This document shows, piece by piece, positions 1 to 13,200 of a stretch of DNA of 64,000 bases. How positions within the stretch are numbered: the first letter of the stretch is position 1; every line of letters begins with the position of its first letter. Origin of the DNA: Trissonchulus latispiculum. Its lineage: Eukaryota > Nematoda > Enoplea > Enoplida > Ironidae. The stretch spans positions 1-64,000 of the forward strand of contig JASAND010018240.1 of the NCBI GenBank assembly GCA_030248195.1, written 5' to 3'. Both the position numbers and the translations under genes were made by a program. The notes under the pieces are model-generated. The model was not told the DNA's origin. It was given only the letters and a program-made list of their open reading frames with translations, and searched no databases.

Positions 1-464
1 TTCCATGTTTGATCCTAATCTAGTGTTTTATGTGCTTGTATAGTTTATATAGAAAAATTGCTTGTCTAAAGTCGTAAATCGTAATTTACTTTGATGTTTT
101 ATTCTCCTATTTTTGAGTCTACCAAAAACTGTACATAAAGATCAGCTGTTATATATTTTTTCTAGAGATTCCTGCCGCACTGCCGGGGTCTGGATATTGA
201 AGTCCAAACTGAAAATTTTCAAAACTTTTCTGGAAAATTTAAATTTTGCAATAATTTTTTGATAATGAAACGTTACTATCGTTGTTTTCATTCATATCGG
301 CGAGAAAAACTATTTGTAATATTTTTTGACTTTAGAAAATTCAAAAGTTTGGTCAAAAAATGTAAAAACTTCACAAAATTTTGCCAATTTTTGGCCCTGG
401 TCGAATTACCGGGCCTGACTACGGGGCCAGAGCCCCGGTGCATCCCTAACTTTTCATTATTGGT

Positions 465-818
465 CCGGGTTTTTTTTAGTGGGGGGTGGGTGGGTGTTTG
501 GCCTTGTCCCCCCTACTTTTCGGTTCCCTCTCCACTTTTCAGAGCCCCCTCCCCCTCTTCTCGGCAAGCCCCCACCCATTTTTTGGGGGTCGCCCAAAAG
601 TGTCAAAAGACTAGGTTTTAGAGATAAAATTTTCAAAAACGTTTCTCAATTTTTAGCTAATTTATGGACTTATAAGCTCATTTTAAGCTTAAAACAGCGA
701 TTTTTTGCGTTTTTGCCTTACAAATGCTAATTTTTCGCTAAAAATTTCGGTATATTTTTACCTTTGGCTCGCCCCCCCACTTCCTCCCCCCCACTTTCAA
801 AACCCTAAAAAATGCCAG
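465..818. mobile_element. G-run TIR element, CTGGCATTTTTT subfamily
   Basis: Ends are CCGGGTTTTTTTTAG and CTAAAAAATGCCAG. The element is flanked by a perfect 5-bp duplication TTGGT (460-464 and 819-823). The interior has C-runs near both ends and a TTTTAAGCTTAAAA palindrome-like core shared with the copies at 15995 and 48627. No coding capacity, so a non-autonomous element. Confidence 0.8.
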
Positions 819-860
819 TTGGTTTCTGAGTCGGTTTGACAGCGTTTTACGTATATATGT

Positions 861-922
<62 letters not shown>
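861..922. repeat. (AT)n microsatellite
   Basis: About 60 bp of uninterrupted alternating AT, directly after the first G-run element. Confidence 0.9.
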
Positions 923-925
<3 letters not shown>

Positions 926-1061
926 GTTTTGTTGTCAGTTATATATGGCATCGCAGCCTTATTCTATATGCACGAGAATTTTTCCGAATTCCGAATTGAT
1001 TTCTTTGAATTTGCAATTAATATGTATATTATGTTATTTGCATTTTTTGTTGCTTTTTCAG

Positions 1062-1247
1062 CTGCTACCCGATGACGAAAATCCAGGAGAAAACCGGGCC
1101 GGCGGCCGGTCGTCTCGAAAAGCACCACCTAGTCGATTTCTATCTACTGGAACGGTGCCGATTGACTCGGCGGAGCACAGCGGCCTCAATTGGCTGTTTC
1201 AGCTGATAATAAGGCACAGTTATGCCTTGGCTTTGGTTGCCATGATG
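1062..1247 (+). CDS. Piezo: PIEZO exon 1 of window
   Basis: 62 codons, phase 0 at both ends, between ttttcag and gtatgt. A polar linker ([15 protein letters not shown]...) leads into [15 protein letters not shown], the start of a blade transmembrane helix equivalent to DQSYVCALIAMM in mouse Piezo1. Confidence 0.93.
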
Positions 1248-4200
1248 GTATGTAGAAAACCTGAACCAAATGGCAGCAGTGCGTGACTGAAGAATATGCA
1301 AACGAGGGATAAATATCAAGGAAGTCCCCCCTAAGCAAAAAATTGGTGGTCAACTTCAACAGCATACTGCTGACGACTGACGCAGCCTTAGAGCAACATT
1401 GGAAAGCTCAGGACGTGCTCTTTCCCATGCTTTAAGCCATTTTGCTGCAGCTTACACCTGCAAAGTTTTACTTGTCGTCAAAGTTTAGCTAAAATCGAGC
1501 AAAACGTCAAATTTTTGGTCAAACTTTTCGAAATGAAATTTTTGGCGAAACGCTACCGCATTGGCTTACATACGCAAAATGGCTTACAGCATTAGAAAGA
1601 GCACGTCCTCAGCTTTTCAGTGATGTGCGGCTTAAGGTGCTGGTATCGCTTTGTGTAAATTCGACCCTACAAGCTTCAATTCTTTATGAAAGTGGATGGA
1701 ACTCTCCAAATACATTATTTTCTTGCTCTTTAACATTCTGGAACCAGTCACGGATTTTTAGGTGTAAAGATAAGACAGTTTTGGTTTTTGCCCTTATTCT
1801 CTCAGTACATAGTCGCTACAGCGGATTGGTTGTGATACCTGGAAAGAGCGCACCAAAATGAACATTTTTGCTTTTACAACTTTTGCGCTACCTCTTGTGG
1901 TTAAGGCAGTATAAGCCAAAAACGATTTTTGGGGTCAAAAAGTGGCCATTTTTGAACAAATCAGTTTTTTCAAAATTACTGCCAAATCTTACACACAATT
2001 TCGGCTTATTTATACTTAATCGATACACCGTCCAATTGCGCATTTTATCAATACCTGTTCGCTGGAGTTCGTTGCTTTAAGCTAGAGAATTCGCCGAAAA
2101 ACCATTTTGGCAAAATTGCGATTATTTTGTTTTGAACATTGATTTCTCAAAAACTACCCAATAGAATCGCGTGATTTTTGGCGGAATAAAAATTCGCCCT
2201 ATTGCGGAGGGACATTTTTCTTGGTTTGCGCTAAAACATCTCCAGTTGTGAGAAAACTGAATAGAAAGTTGCGAAATTTCGTGTCATCGCGCATTTGCCG
2301 GATTTTCTGGAGTAATGAGACTTGTTGAGCCAAATCCAAAAAATGTCCCTCGGCCCACATGTCCTTCATATCATGGCGCAAGAAGAAATTTTGGCCGATT
2401 CTACAGTTTTGAGAAATCGATGTTCAAAGATTTTTGGTCTATATTCAGTCTGTCAGGTGTCAGCATGTCGGAAATTTTTTGCTAGTTTTTGCCAATTTTG
2501 CTAGTTTCGTAAGCTCATGTTAATGTACAGATAATAAGCTTTAAAATGATGCACAAAGCTCTTTCCAACTCCCAAAATTGCGAAAGTTATAGCGTTTCGA
2601 AAAATCACCACAAAAGCACTGCACAAAAGGATACCAGCACCTTAAGGTGGCTGGTTCCTTTTGTGCAGTGTTTTTGGAGATTTTTTAAACGCTATAACTT
2701 TCGCAATTTTGGGAGTTGGAAAGAGTTTTATACATCGTTTTAAAGCTTATAATCAGGACATTTACATGAGTGTACGAAATTGGCAAAATTAGCAAAAAAT
2801 AGCAAAAATTTTCTGACATACTGACATCTGACAGGCTGAACACAGACCAAAGATTTTTGAACGTCGATTTCTCAAAACTGTAAAATCGGCCAAAAGTTCT
2901 TTTTGTGTCACGATATGAAGGACATATGGGCCGAGGGACGTTTTTTTGGATTAGTTGTTAATAGTCGAGAAAATCCGCCAAATGCAAGATAACACGAAAT
3001 TTCGCAACTTCGCATTGAGTTTTCTTGCTACTCGTTACGTTTTAGCCAAAACCAAGAAAAACGTCCCTCCGCAAAAGTGCGAATTTACACTCTGCCAAAA
3101 ATCTCCGGAATCCGTCGAGTAGTTTTTGAGAAATCGATGTTTAAAACAAAATAACCGCAGTTTTGCCAAAATGGTATTTCGGCCAAATCTCCAGCTTAAA
3201 GCAATGAACTCCAGCTAATAAGCTTGATAAAATGTGCAATTAGACTGTGTATCGATTGAGTATAAATTAATCAAAATTGTCCGTAAGATTTGGCAGTAAT
3301 TTTGAAAAAACTGATTTCCTCGATAATGGCCATTTTTTGACCCCAAAAATGGTTTTTGGCTTATACTGCCTTAACAACTAGAGATGGCTCAAAGGTTGTA
3401 AGAGCAAAAATGTTCATTTTTGTGCCCTCTTTCCAGCCATCACGACCAATTCTATCTATCAATTACGTACTGAGGGTATAGTGGCAAAAACCAAAAATTT
3501 CTTATCTTTTCACCTAGAAACGCGGGACTGGTCCCAGAATGTTAAAGAGCACGAAAATAGGTTATTTAGAAAGTTTCAGCTATCTACATAAAGGATTAAA
3601 GCCGTATGAGTCAAAAATACCCGAAAGGAAACCAGTACCTTAAGCTCTAAGGTTGCGTCAGTCGTCAGCAATATGCTGTAGAAGTTGACTAAGGATGCTT
3701 ATTAGGAGGGGGGGACTTCCTTGATCCCAAATTAGATTAGACAGTAGCGGTGGGTTACTGACTGTGTGATATGCAAATTAGGTAAGGTAATTGCATGGAG
3801 ATGACAGTGGATAATGGTTGTTGTGGAGTGCCTTTTTCGTGCGGGATTCGCCCAGTTCCTTTTTGAGAATCCAAACTTGAAACCTCCCCCCCCCCCGCCC
3901 AAAAATAGGATTTAGAAGGTATGCCGACTTATGATACGTATACGTATATTCGTTTTCCGTCCGTTTTAGATGTTTTTTGAGAAACTTTATTTTTGGCACG
4001 AGCTTTTTTGCATTTTTAAAATTTTATTAAAAATTTAAGTAAAAATTTGTGAAAAGACCGAGTCCGTGTCCCCAATTCCTAAAGCTTTGGATAAGCAAAA
4101 ACTCACTCTCAAAGACAACGTCAATGTACGCTGGGTTTTCTCTAGCCCAAAAAAAGGGGGGGGGGGGAAAGTGGGGGGGATCCCCCCCCACTTGTGGGGG

Positions 4201-7200
4201 GGGGAAGACCAAAAGTGGGGGGGGGGGGAAGAAAATGGGGTTAATTGCTAAAAATGCGGTAAAAATTGCGTGTTTTCTACGTATACTGCTACATGTAAGC
4301 TAAAAAGTGCTCAAAAATCAAGATTTAGTACCAAAATAGACGATTTTTAACCAAAAAATTCCAGCGAAGCCGGAAAATTTTTGAAAATTTTGACCAAAAA
4401 TCCTAAAAATTTGGCATTTTCTGGGCACCTTATAGTGAGTGGGGGGGGAAGCCCAAAAAAGTGGGGGGGGAACGAGTGGGGGGGGGGGAACCCAAAAAGT
4501 GGGGGGGGTGGGCCCCCCCACCCCCGCCCACTAAAGAAAACCCAGGTACGTATGCTTCAGCATTATTTCAGCATGCATAAATTAGGTAAAGATATTGGTT
4601 AGATAATTAAATAATTAAGAATTTAGGGTTGGACAGGTTGTTCTGATGATTTGACATTTTGACAAAAACTACAAATGACTACCTTTGTTGTAGTAGTTAC
4701 GATTTCTGTCAGGGTGTTTGTACTGTTTGTTTTTTTCTGATCTTGTTGATTTGTTTTCTAGGCTTGGGCTGTAACCTTTCACAGTTGGCTCTCCTTTGTA
4801 TTTCTGGTCCTGGCCTGCATTATCTGGCTGTTGCCTGATACCAGAAAAGTGTGCCTCTATCTGTCACCAGTGTTTGTCCTCTACGCTGAGGTTTGTTAGT
4901 AAGATTTTGTTAATTAGCAAATAATTTTTGAGGTTTGTTAATTAAGGGGGGGGGCTACGAACGGGTTGGCACGAAATCGTCGGAGAGACCTACTTTTCCC
5001 CCCAACGTTAGCCAACATATCAAGTTAAAAAAGTTTAGGGTGGGCAACAATATATCTCATATACACCGTTTTTGGCAGGACGCCAAAGTACAAATTTTAG
5101 TTCGAAAAATGGGATTTTTCAAAAAGGTTTTTCAGCTCTGGTGGATTAACGGTTTGACCAATTCTGAAACTTTCAGCCATAAATGTTAATTGTTACTTAC
5201 TAGTGCTAAATAATTATGTAGGGGGGCGCTCCCTACATAATATGGGTATAAAGGCGTCTGCGCGGCCCCCTGGAAACAGTGTTGGCCTGGTGCCAGCTAA
5301 TTAGAGGTCTGGGAGGGGTAAAAATGTTACCATCGTAAAGTACTCGAGCAGTACTACAAGTACCACCATACTTTTGGTTAAAATTCCGAACTTCGAAATT
5401 TTGCACTAGGTGGGAGTTACCGTGCGTTTGTTTTTTTTTCTCGGTTAATAACGCTTTTCGGAAGTGCTTATGTCAGCTCAGTGTTGGAACGATATGGGCA
5501 TTTTGGTCCTATACTACTATTATATGTTGGTAGGCAGGGTCCTCCCATGCAACTTTTTTTTTGGTCATTTTGGCACCTGGCCAATTTTGGCTCTGTGCCA
5601 AGGCCCCAAAGTCGGACTTTCGCTATTTTGGCACTTCGGTTGTGATCGACTTTTTTTCACAGGCTAGCAGCTAGATCGGTTTGGTTTATTTTATTTGAAT
5701 ATTTCGGACTATGCGCGGAACGTAACGAGGGGGATTTTTTAATTTCGCTCTGCAGCTTTCAGGAGATGGGCCCAAACTTTGCATTTTTTCACCTGTTTTG
5801 GCGAAAAGTTTCTAAGTCCCACTTTTACTAGAAATGGCCTAAAAGTCACTAAAAATGGCGTTTTTCGGCGTTGGGGTGGTACCCATATATAGTAAATCGG
5901 GGTCGCTGAAAACGATGAGCATACTGCTGAGGTCGGTGGATGTGACCCCTGACCCACAGCGCCCACCCACAGTGGGTCCGGTGTGGGTCAAAAATGAAAG
6001 TCTTCAAAAGTGGTCAAGTTTGGTGTCAAATGAAAGCCCTTGGCGAGGCGATCAACTTTTATCATTATACCACCTCCAAAAAGTGGCCCCACCGACCTGT
6101 GGGTGGGTGCCCCACCCACAGTGGGCCCGGTGTGGGTCAAAAATGAAAGTCTTCGAAAGTGGTCAAGTTTGGTATCAAATGAAAGCCCTTGGCGAGGCGA
6201 TCAACTTTTGTCATTATGCCACCCACAAAAAGTGGCCCCACCGACCTGTGGGTGGGTGCCCCACCCACAGTGGGTCCGGTGTGGGTCAAAAATGAAAGTC
6301 TTCAAAAGTGGTCAAGTTTGGTGTCAAATGAAAGGCCTTGGTGAGGCGATCAACGTTTGTCATTATACCACCTCCAAAAAGTGGCCCCACCGACCTGTGG
6401 GTGGGTGCCCCACCAGACGCGTAGCCAGGGGGGAGCGAGGGGGGCATGCCCCCCCCCGAAATCGGAGACAAAACAAAAATGTTTAATGAGTAGCAGCAGC
6501 ACGAATAAATATTTCGAAAAATTTTCGCCTGCGGCGCTACTTTTCAATGAAAATATCTCAAAAAGCACCAGATTTTGTTTGAAAATTTCTACGGCCTGTT
6601 TAATTGCGGTAGAAATTTCAGAGCATTTTTGGCTTGCCCCTCCTCCGAAATTATTTTCTGGCTACGCTAGTGTGCCCCACCCACAGTGGGTCAAAAATGA
6701 AAGTCTTCAAAAGTGGTCAAGTTTGGTGTCAAATGAAAGCCCTTGGCGAGGCGATCAACTTTTGTCATTATGCCACCCACAAAAAGTGGCCCCAGTGGCC
6801 TGTGGGTGGGTGGCCCACCCACAGTGGGTCCGGTGTGGGTCAAAAATGAAAGTCTTCAAAAGTGGTCAAGTTTGGTGTCAAATGAAAGCCCTTGGCGAGG
6901 CGATCAACTTTTGTCATTATACCACCTCCAAAAAGTGGCCCCACTGACCTGTGGGTGGGTGCCCCACCCACAGTGGGTCCGGTGTGGGTCAAAAAGGAAA
7001 GTCTTCAAAAGTGGTCAAGTTTGGTGTCAAATGAAAGCCCTTAGCGAGGCGATCAACTTTTGTCATTATACCAGCCACAAAAAGTGGCTCCACCGACCTG
7101 TGGGTGGGTGGCCGGCTTGGGTCAAAAATTAAAGTCTTCAAAATTAGTCATGTTTGGTAAAAAATGAAAGCCCATTTGCTCACATTTGCCCTGCCTATTG

Positions 7201-10200
7201 CATTTTTCAAGCTCCTTATCTGCGTCAGCTCACTGCTGGAAAGGGAACCTTTAAAATGACAGAAGGACAAGTAATGAAAATGCTCCTCCGGAGCATGAAA
7301 AAGTAATATGGACGGTGGTGAGGTTCTAAAATCAAGAGAGGACTAGTTTTAAAAATGCTTAATATGGGGCTAGGTTCAAAAAAAGAAGAGGACTAGGTTG
7401 TGGGCGAATTAATATGGGCACAGCTTCGCCGAGCAACCCATATTCGCGGGCTTTCACGCTTCGTCATGGCGATTGCCATATACAAAGCAATTAATGTCAG
7501 TCAATAATTACAATTCCAGCAGTTATATATACGTAAACTATATAGTATATAATTTGGTTGTGCTGGACTACGACAAGCAACTAGAAAGAACCAAAGCTAT
7601 GATTGTAACGCTAACGGTTGAATAGAAATAGAAGATCGTCGGAGAGTGTCCTGATCCTGAAGTTATTGTTGAAATATATACTTTTCTTATAAATGGTTAA
7701 AACGCTCAGTAGATAAATATTAAGAGTTTATCGAAAGAAATGTTTGCTTCCACTAAAACTCGTTTATCATAGTCGTATATTATTTACGTGCCGTAACTAA
7801 ATCTGAACACTGGTACGTATAAAACATATAACTTTTTCAGTCCGCGAATATGGGTTGCTCGGCGAAGCTGTGCCCATATTAATTCGCCCACAACCTAGTC
7901 CTCTTCTTTTTTTGAACCTAGCCCCATATTAAGCATTTTTAAGACTAGTCCTCTCTTGATTTTACAACCTCACAACTACCCATATTACTTTTTCATGCTC
8001 CGGAGGAGCATTTTTATTACTTGTAAAAGTATTCCGGCTTTCGAGCGTTGCTTCATTCTTCAGCTAACAGCTCAAAATTTGAAATTTGGCAAAAAGTTGC
8101 AAAGTGACCGTGCGCCGTTTTCGATCTAATAAAATTGACAGCCCCTAGCCTACCCCAGCTTTTTACCAAATATTAGGCTCTAATAGGGGCAAACTGTCTG
8201 TGAGTTTCAAGGGTTTTGGTTTTCTGGTTAGTGTGGTAGCAAACTTTTTGTTAAGAAATGACCCTTATTTTTCGGCCTGAAAAGCTAGCTAAACGCAGTA
8301 AAAATGGGGTCAAAAAATTTTTTGTCTCCGATTTTGCCGAAAAGGTGCTTATAAGGGTTATTTGACCTGCTGAACCCGAATATGAAATCCGTTTTTCGAT
8401 ATGACGCTTCCTTCGTTCAGTATGCGCTTACAACTGCCTTAGCGCTTTTTGGAGCGATAGCCATCCATACTTCGAGAAATCAGCCTAGCATTTCTAAACA
8501 CTGGAGCGAGGTTTAGTGACCTAGCTTTCTGCATATTTTGGTACACTCGCCTGTAATGCGCAAAGTTTCAGCCGATTCTGCCACCGTACTTTGGAGTAAT
8601 TGGCTCACATGTTCGAAATGGCACCAAATAACAGCGACAATATCGATAATCCAGCACTGCGAACGCAGGGATTAACGAAATCACGTCATTTATACCAAAG
8701 TTAGGACAGATACTTGGAGTATTAATTGCAGCAAAGTTTGGCTCATTTGGTAAACCACAGCTCATTAGAAGTTCGTTAACCTCCACCCGTATAGACCTAC
8801 AACACCCAATTTTTCGCACTTTGATCGTATAGCACAGAAAAGTAGGCAATGGCCTAGAGATTATTTTACACGTATCAAAGCACTATATGTCAGAACTAAT
8901 TCCTGAAAATTTTGGTACCGTGCCTTGCACATAGCGATCACAGCGAGGCGAAGTTTGTGTACGTGTCATGTCGAGCTTTGGACCGACAACACCAAATTCT
9001 GATGGCTCCACAGGACGCTACGCTGCATGGAATTCTTTCAAACTTTAAACTATTTTACACTAAACCTAAAACTATTATGTGGCAAAAGACTAGCTAGCTT
9101 TTCCAACATCGAACTTTTAGTGAAATTCGTAGCCCCCCCCCTTAATTTGTTAATTACGTATATATATATACGGGAATAGAAGTCAAGCTGGAATAGTGTT
9201 GAATGGGCGGAGAGAGTTACTGTTAACTCAAATCTACAGTTTTTTTAAAAGATCCTCTGTCTAGGAATAGTTTTTGCTTAGATTTTTTGGCTTTGTCTTT
9301 ATTAGTATTATTTTTATTTTTTAACTTAGGATTTTCTGGGTTCTAGATTCTGCTGATTGCTCAGTACATTTTCTGTCTGCCGTTGAAAAAGTCAGAGCTG
9401 GACGATACTGACCTGTTGAAACAGATAGGACTCTACCGACCCGATAAGGGTTGTGCCGGACTGACCTGTATTCCGCTGATTACAAAGGTTGGTGTATTAT
9501 AATGGTCTGGTCTGGGTTTATTTTAGGCGTAAAAGTGGGGGTGGGGAGAGTGGGGGGGGGGCGTTGGAGCCACCCCCCCCCACTAGTGGGATGGAGGTCC
9601 AATAGTGTGGTGGGAGAATCCAAAGTGGTCTAAAAATGCAGTAGTAAAAATAGCCTGTTTTCTACATATACTGCTATAACTAAGGTAGAAAGTGGAATGG
9701 AATGGAATGGAATGAAACGAACAACCGCCCCACAGTACGCAAACCTTCAATTAATATATGTTTATACATATTTGCTCACGTTTGCCTCGGTACTGTGGAC
9801 CCACCTCAGGGATTGCACCTGTTCGCCCCTGGTCCCTACTACTCACAAAAGCGAGACTAGACAGGCTACTTCAGTAATTCATATAAATTAAAGCTTTCAT
9901 ATTTTATACATAAATACAAGTACGTATATACGTACGTACGTACGAGCATGAAAAGTACGTAATAGCTGCTCAGTTGCCCCTCAAACAAGTGCAATCCCCA
10001 GCTTTTGGTCGAAACCTACGCGAAATAGAAACAACTATATATTAGGCATTCTTTGAACTTAGAATATTTTAGAATGTATATGTACACATAATGTACGCAT
10101 CATTTCTGCTGATACAAAATATATGCCCAATCTTTAATATTGGCTTAAGAAAAAAAATTTGTTTTGACGATAAAAAGAAAATTTATATATACGTACAATA

Positions 10201-13200
10201 CGTGCGTATATATGTACAGAATTTCAAAGTGTTTTACCAAAAAAGTATCGGATATATATATATCTTTTCACTGAAGTCAAATCCAATTTGAGCTCAACTT
10301 TATGAAAAATTGTAATATTTATTTTTCAATAGCAAAAGCTGTTCCCCTAGCGTACAGGTATGCTACATCTCGCCTACTTACCCAGAACTAACTTGGTGGG
10401 ATCTAGACCGCACAAGCTACGAATATCTGCATCCAGGCTTTTCGAATCATTTTTACCAATCCATGTTCATATGCAAGATATTCGTGGGACCCAGACTGCG
10501 CGGGGAGGCTGTAGCATACCAATTCATTTCATTCACCCTCCCAGGGAGTTATATTAACTTTCAAATCGCATACAGTTACGCTAAAATGGGGCACAGTGTT
10601 ACAATTCCACTGGTGGGTCCCTACACACAATAATTACAAACGTTAACGTATATATATGCATAAACAAAGTTTCACCAATAATTACTTATTAAATGGGTTG
10701 GTTGAGGTGTGCATCAATTTGCAAAGTGCTCAAAGATCGAGTTTGAGTACCAAAATAGACCATTTTTGACCAATGAATTCCGGCAAAGCCGGAAAAATTT
10801 GGAGAATTTTGACCAAAAATCTATGAAATTTGGCATTTTCTACACCTTATAGTGAGGGGGGAAGCCCAAAAAAAGGGGGGGAGGGGACCGGTCGAGTGGG
10901 GGATCCAAGAAGTGGGGGGGCACCCCCTTCCCCCCACTAAAGAAAACCCAGCTTGAATGGACGGCTGAGAATTTTGCTCTGCTGAAGTTGACGCATTCTT
11001 TGTGTTTTGAATTTTTGATTGTTGCATTCACGGTATATATACAGTCTAAGACGTGTGGTGTATGCATGCTAAACTATGCCAAGTAGTTTTTTCTACTATA
11101 GACCATCTATTGCCTGCCGTTTTGGCTGACTCTACGTCTATTCTTTCGCGAGCTGCATTATCGTGCCTCTCCCGAGGGCCCGACCAAGTATGGCACTTTT
11201 GCAGGGGCGGCTTCTTCGGGCTCTGAAGCAGAAGATGGTGGTAGTGGCGGTATTGCTAGCAGTAAGTCTGGCTTATTTTTAGGCCAAAATTTATGAGGGG
11301 GCAATATGGGGGGCATATTTTAAAAAACGTTTTGGCGAATTTTTTACGTTTTTTGTGTAAAAACTGCCAAGAATCGCTTAAAAATGTCTAGTTTTAGGTG
11401 TTTTTAAGCTAAAATATATAGCGAGAATGTCGTTAAAATTGAGACGAAGCTGGAAAATTTTTTGAAAATTTAGGGTAGAAGTGGTGAAATTAGGCAATTT
11501 TTTGGGTTATGAGGGGAAGGTCGGAATTTATGTGGGGAACCTCGAATGGGGGGGGGGGGAAAGTTGCCGAGTGGAGGGGGGCCCACACACCCTCCCCCCC
11601 CCCCCCCCAGTAAGTAAAAGCCAGTAAGTTAGAGTTAATGGGAGGAGGGGGATTTTGGGGTTAGGGGGGGGCTGTCCCAAAAAAGTATTTTAGTTTGTAG
11701 ATAACTCTGGTGGAATTGAATTTTTTTAGAAACGTTTACTTCCAGCGGTTATATGTAGTATTCTTTGTCTTATTATGTCAGTCTGTAGCATTGTGTTGAG
11801 GAAGAAAGGTATCTGGCTTTTTCCTACGGGGGGGGGGGTGGGGGCGCCCCCCCCCCCCCAGAAATCGGTTCCCCCAGACTTGGACCGCCCCCCCAGGATT
11901 CGAGCAGTCTCCCCAGAACTCAAAAATGGCCGGAAAAATAGGGTTTTGAGGGTAAATTTTGAAAACTTTGTCCGGCGTCGCCGGAGTTTTAGGCATGTTT
12001 AAGCATTTTTAGCTATTTTAAGCTTAAATTTAGGTTAAAAATAGTTAATTTTTTTAGCTCAGCAGGAAAAAGCTATTTTATTTTTGAAAAATGTTTCCCC
12101 CTAAAAATCCGTGCCCCCACCGCCCCCCAGACTTCCCTCCCCCAGAAATTTTTGCCTAGGAAAAAGCCAGGGTGTATGTTCAAAAACACTAATCTGTATT
12201 TATCTTTTGTTTTGCCTTCGTTTTATGTCTTCAAGAAGTTGAAGAGAAAAACTTTGGCACACTTCAGTTTCAAATTCTTCTCCTCAAGTTTGTGCAATTT
12301 CATTTTTTCATTTAATTTTTTCATTCAATTTTCTTCTTCTTTTCCAGAAGTCACCTCCAGCAGTTGGCTGTTTCGGTTTCTGGTCAAGTACTGGATCTAT
12401 GTCTGTGCCTTGGTTATCCTGCTGGTTGCCATTCGGAACCCTGTGGTTGCCTATGCCATAGTCTATATGGTCTTTTTTGTACTGCTGATTGTCACTGTAA
12501 ATGTACGTTATAGGTGAATGTTGTTGTAAGGATTTTTTTCGGAGATTTTTTGAGATTTGAGAGGAGTGGGGAATCAAAAGCTGTGCACTAGATGTTTTTT
12601 GTGACAGGGAATTAGGATGCCGGCCTGTAGTTGGAAAAGCTGGAAAGTTGGAAAATTTAAGCTGGCAACCCTAAACGAAATGATTTTTCCTTAATTATGA
12701 TGGCGTTTGCCAATTAAGGGGGGGGGGTCGCGATTTTTCGACCATCTCCGATTTCTCTCATTTTCACATATTTTGTAGTCCCCATGGGTCCGCAAAACAA
12801 GACAAGTGCGTTTGTTGCAAAACTATTCCTATCATTCACAATAGCCCTCCAAAGGTGACCCCGACATGTGTTAAACATAGGAAAATGAAAAAGTTAGGAA
12901 AATTTTTCTGCTACCAAAAGTTTGAGCGCTGTGTAAGAGTAAATCGGCTACCACTCACCGTAAACCTAATTTGGACTAGGTAAAGTGCTAATATCTATAC
13001 GAGGTTATTTTCCATAGGGTCGCTGATTTTATACGAATTTTCAAAATCCGGAGAAGTCGATTTTTGCTCAAAATCGCTCTACAAATGTGTAGGTCAGTGG
13101 ACGTTTTGTCTTGTCCTGAACTACCCTATGGTGTAGAAACTTCGCGTTTAGATATTAGCACAGTATATTGTTAGAGCTTTATTTTGCATATAATCAATCC

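Larger units (their letters stand above)
1..1061 (+). other. Intron upstream of first visible PIEZO exon
   Basis: AT-rich sequence ending in a polypyrimidine tract and CAG acceptor. It holds a complete G-run element (465-818) and an AT dinucleotide tract (about 861-922). No coding exon was recognised in it. Confidence 0.7.
5211..8024. mobile_element. Composite satellite-bearing element A
   Basis: Inserted inside copy C of the TTAA element, which fixes its borders to within a few bases. Layout: head hairpin ATTATGTAGGG/CCCTACATAAT (5213-5241) followed by ATATGGGTATAAAGGC; unique sequence; a conserved block around 5850-5935 containing GGTACCCATATATAGTAAAT; a satellite of 149-bp monomers (5962-7131); and a terminal foldback (7267-8024) ending TACTTGT. 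It is homologous to element B at 34941-37459 in head, conserved block and tail plan. No transposase ORF seen. Confidence 0.75.
4942..9145. mobile_element. TTAA-flanked element (copy C), interrupted by composite element A
   Basis: Bounded by TTAA-GGGGGGGGCTACGAA on the left and TTCGTAGCCCCCCCCC-TTAA on the right. Segments 4942-5210 and 8025-9145 are together the reverse complement of the intact copy at 19086-20491; the 2.8 kb between them is foreign. TTAA target duplications with G/C ends are typical of Kolobok- or piggyBac-type transposons; which one is uncertain. Non-autonomous. Confidence 0.8.

Noticed and set aside
5962..7131. CRISPR-like array
   Set aside because: Monomers are contiguous with no unique spacers, and the genome is animal.
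5855..7132. Overlapping open frames of 129-196 codons rich in Trp/Pro/Gly
   Set aside because: They are translations of the 149-bp satellite in register; the same peptide block repeats and the frames shift at the inserted element.
12152..12517. 121-codon frame as an independent gene
   Set aside because: Only its second part is coding, as PIEZO exon 5 (12348-12502); the first part is intron including the acceptor tract.
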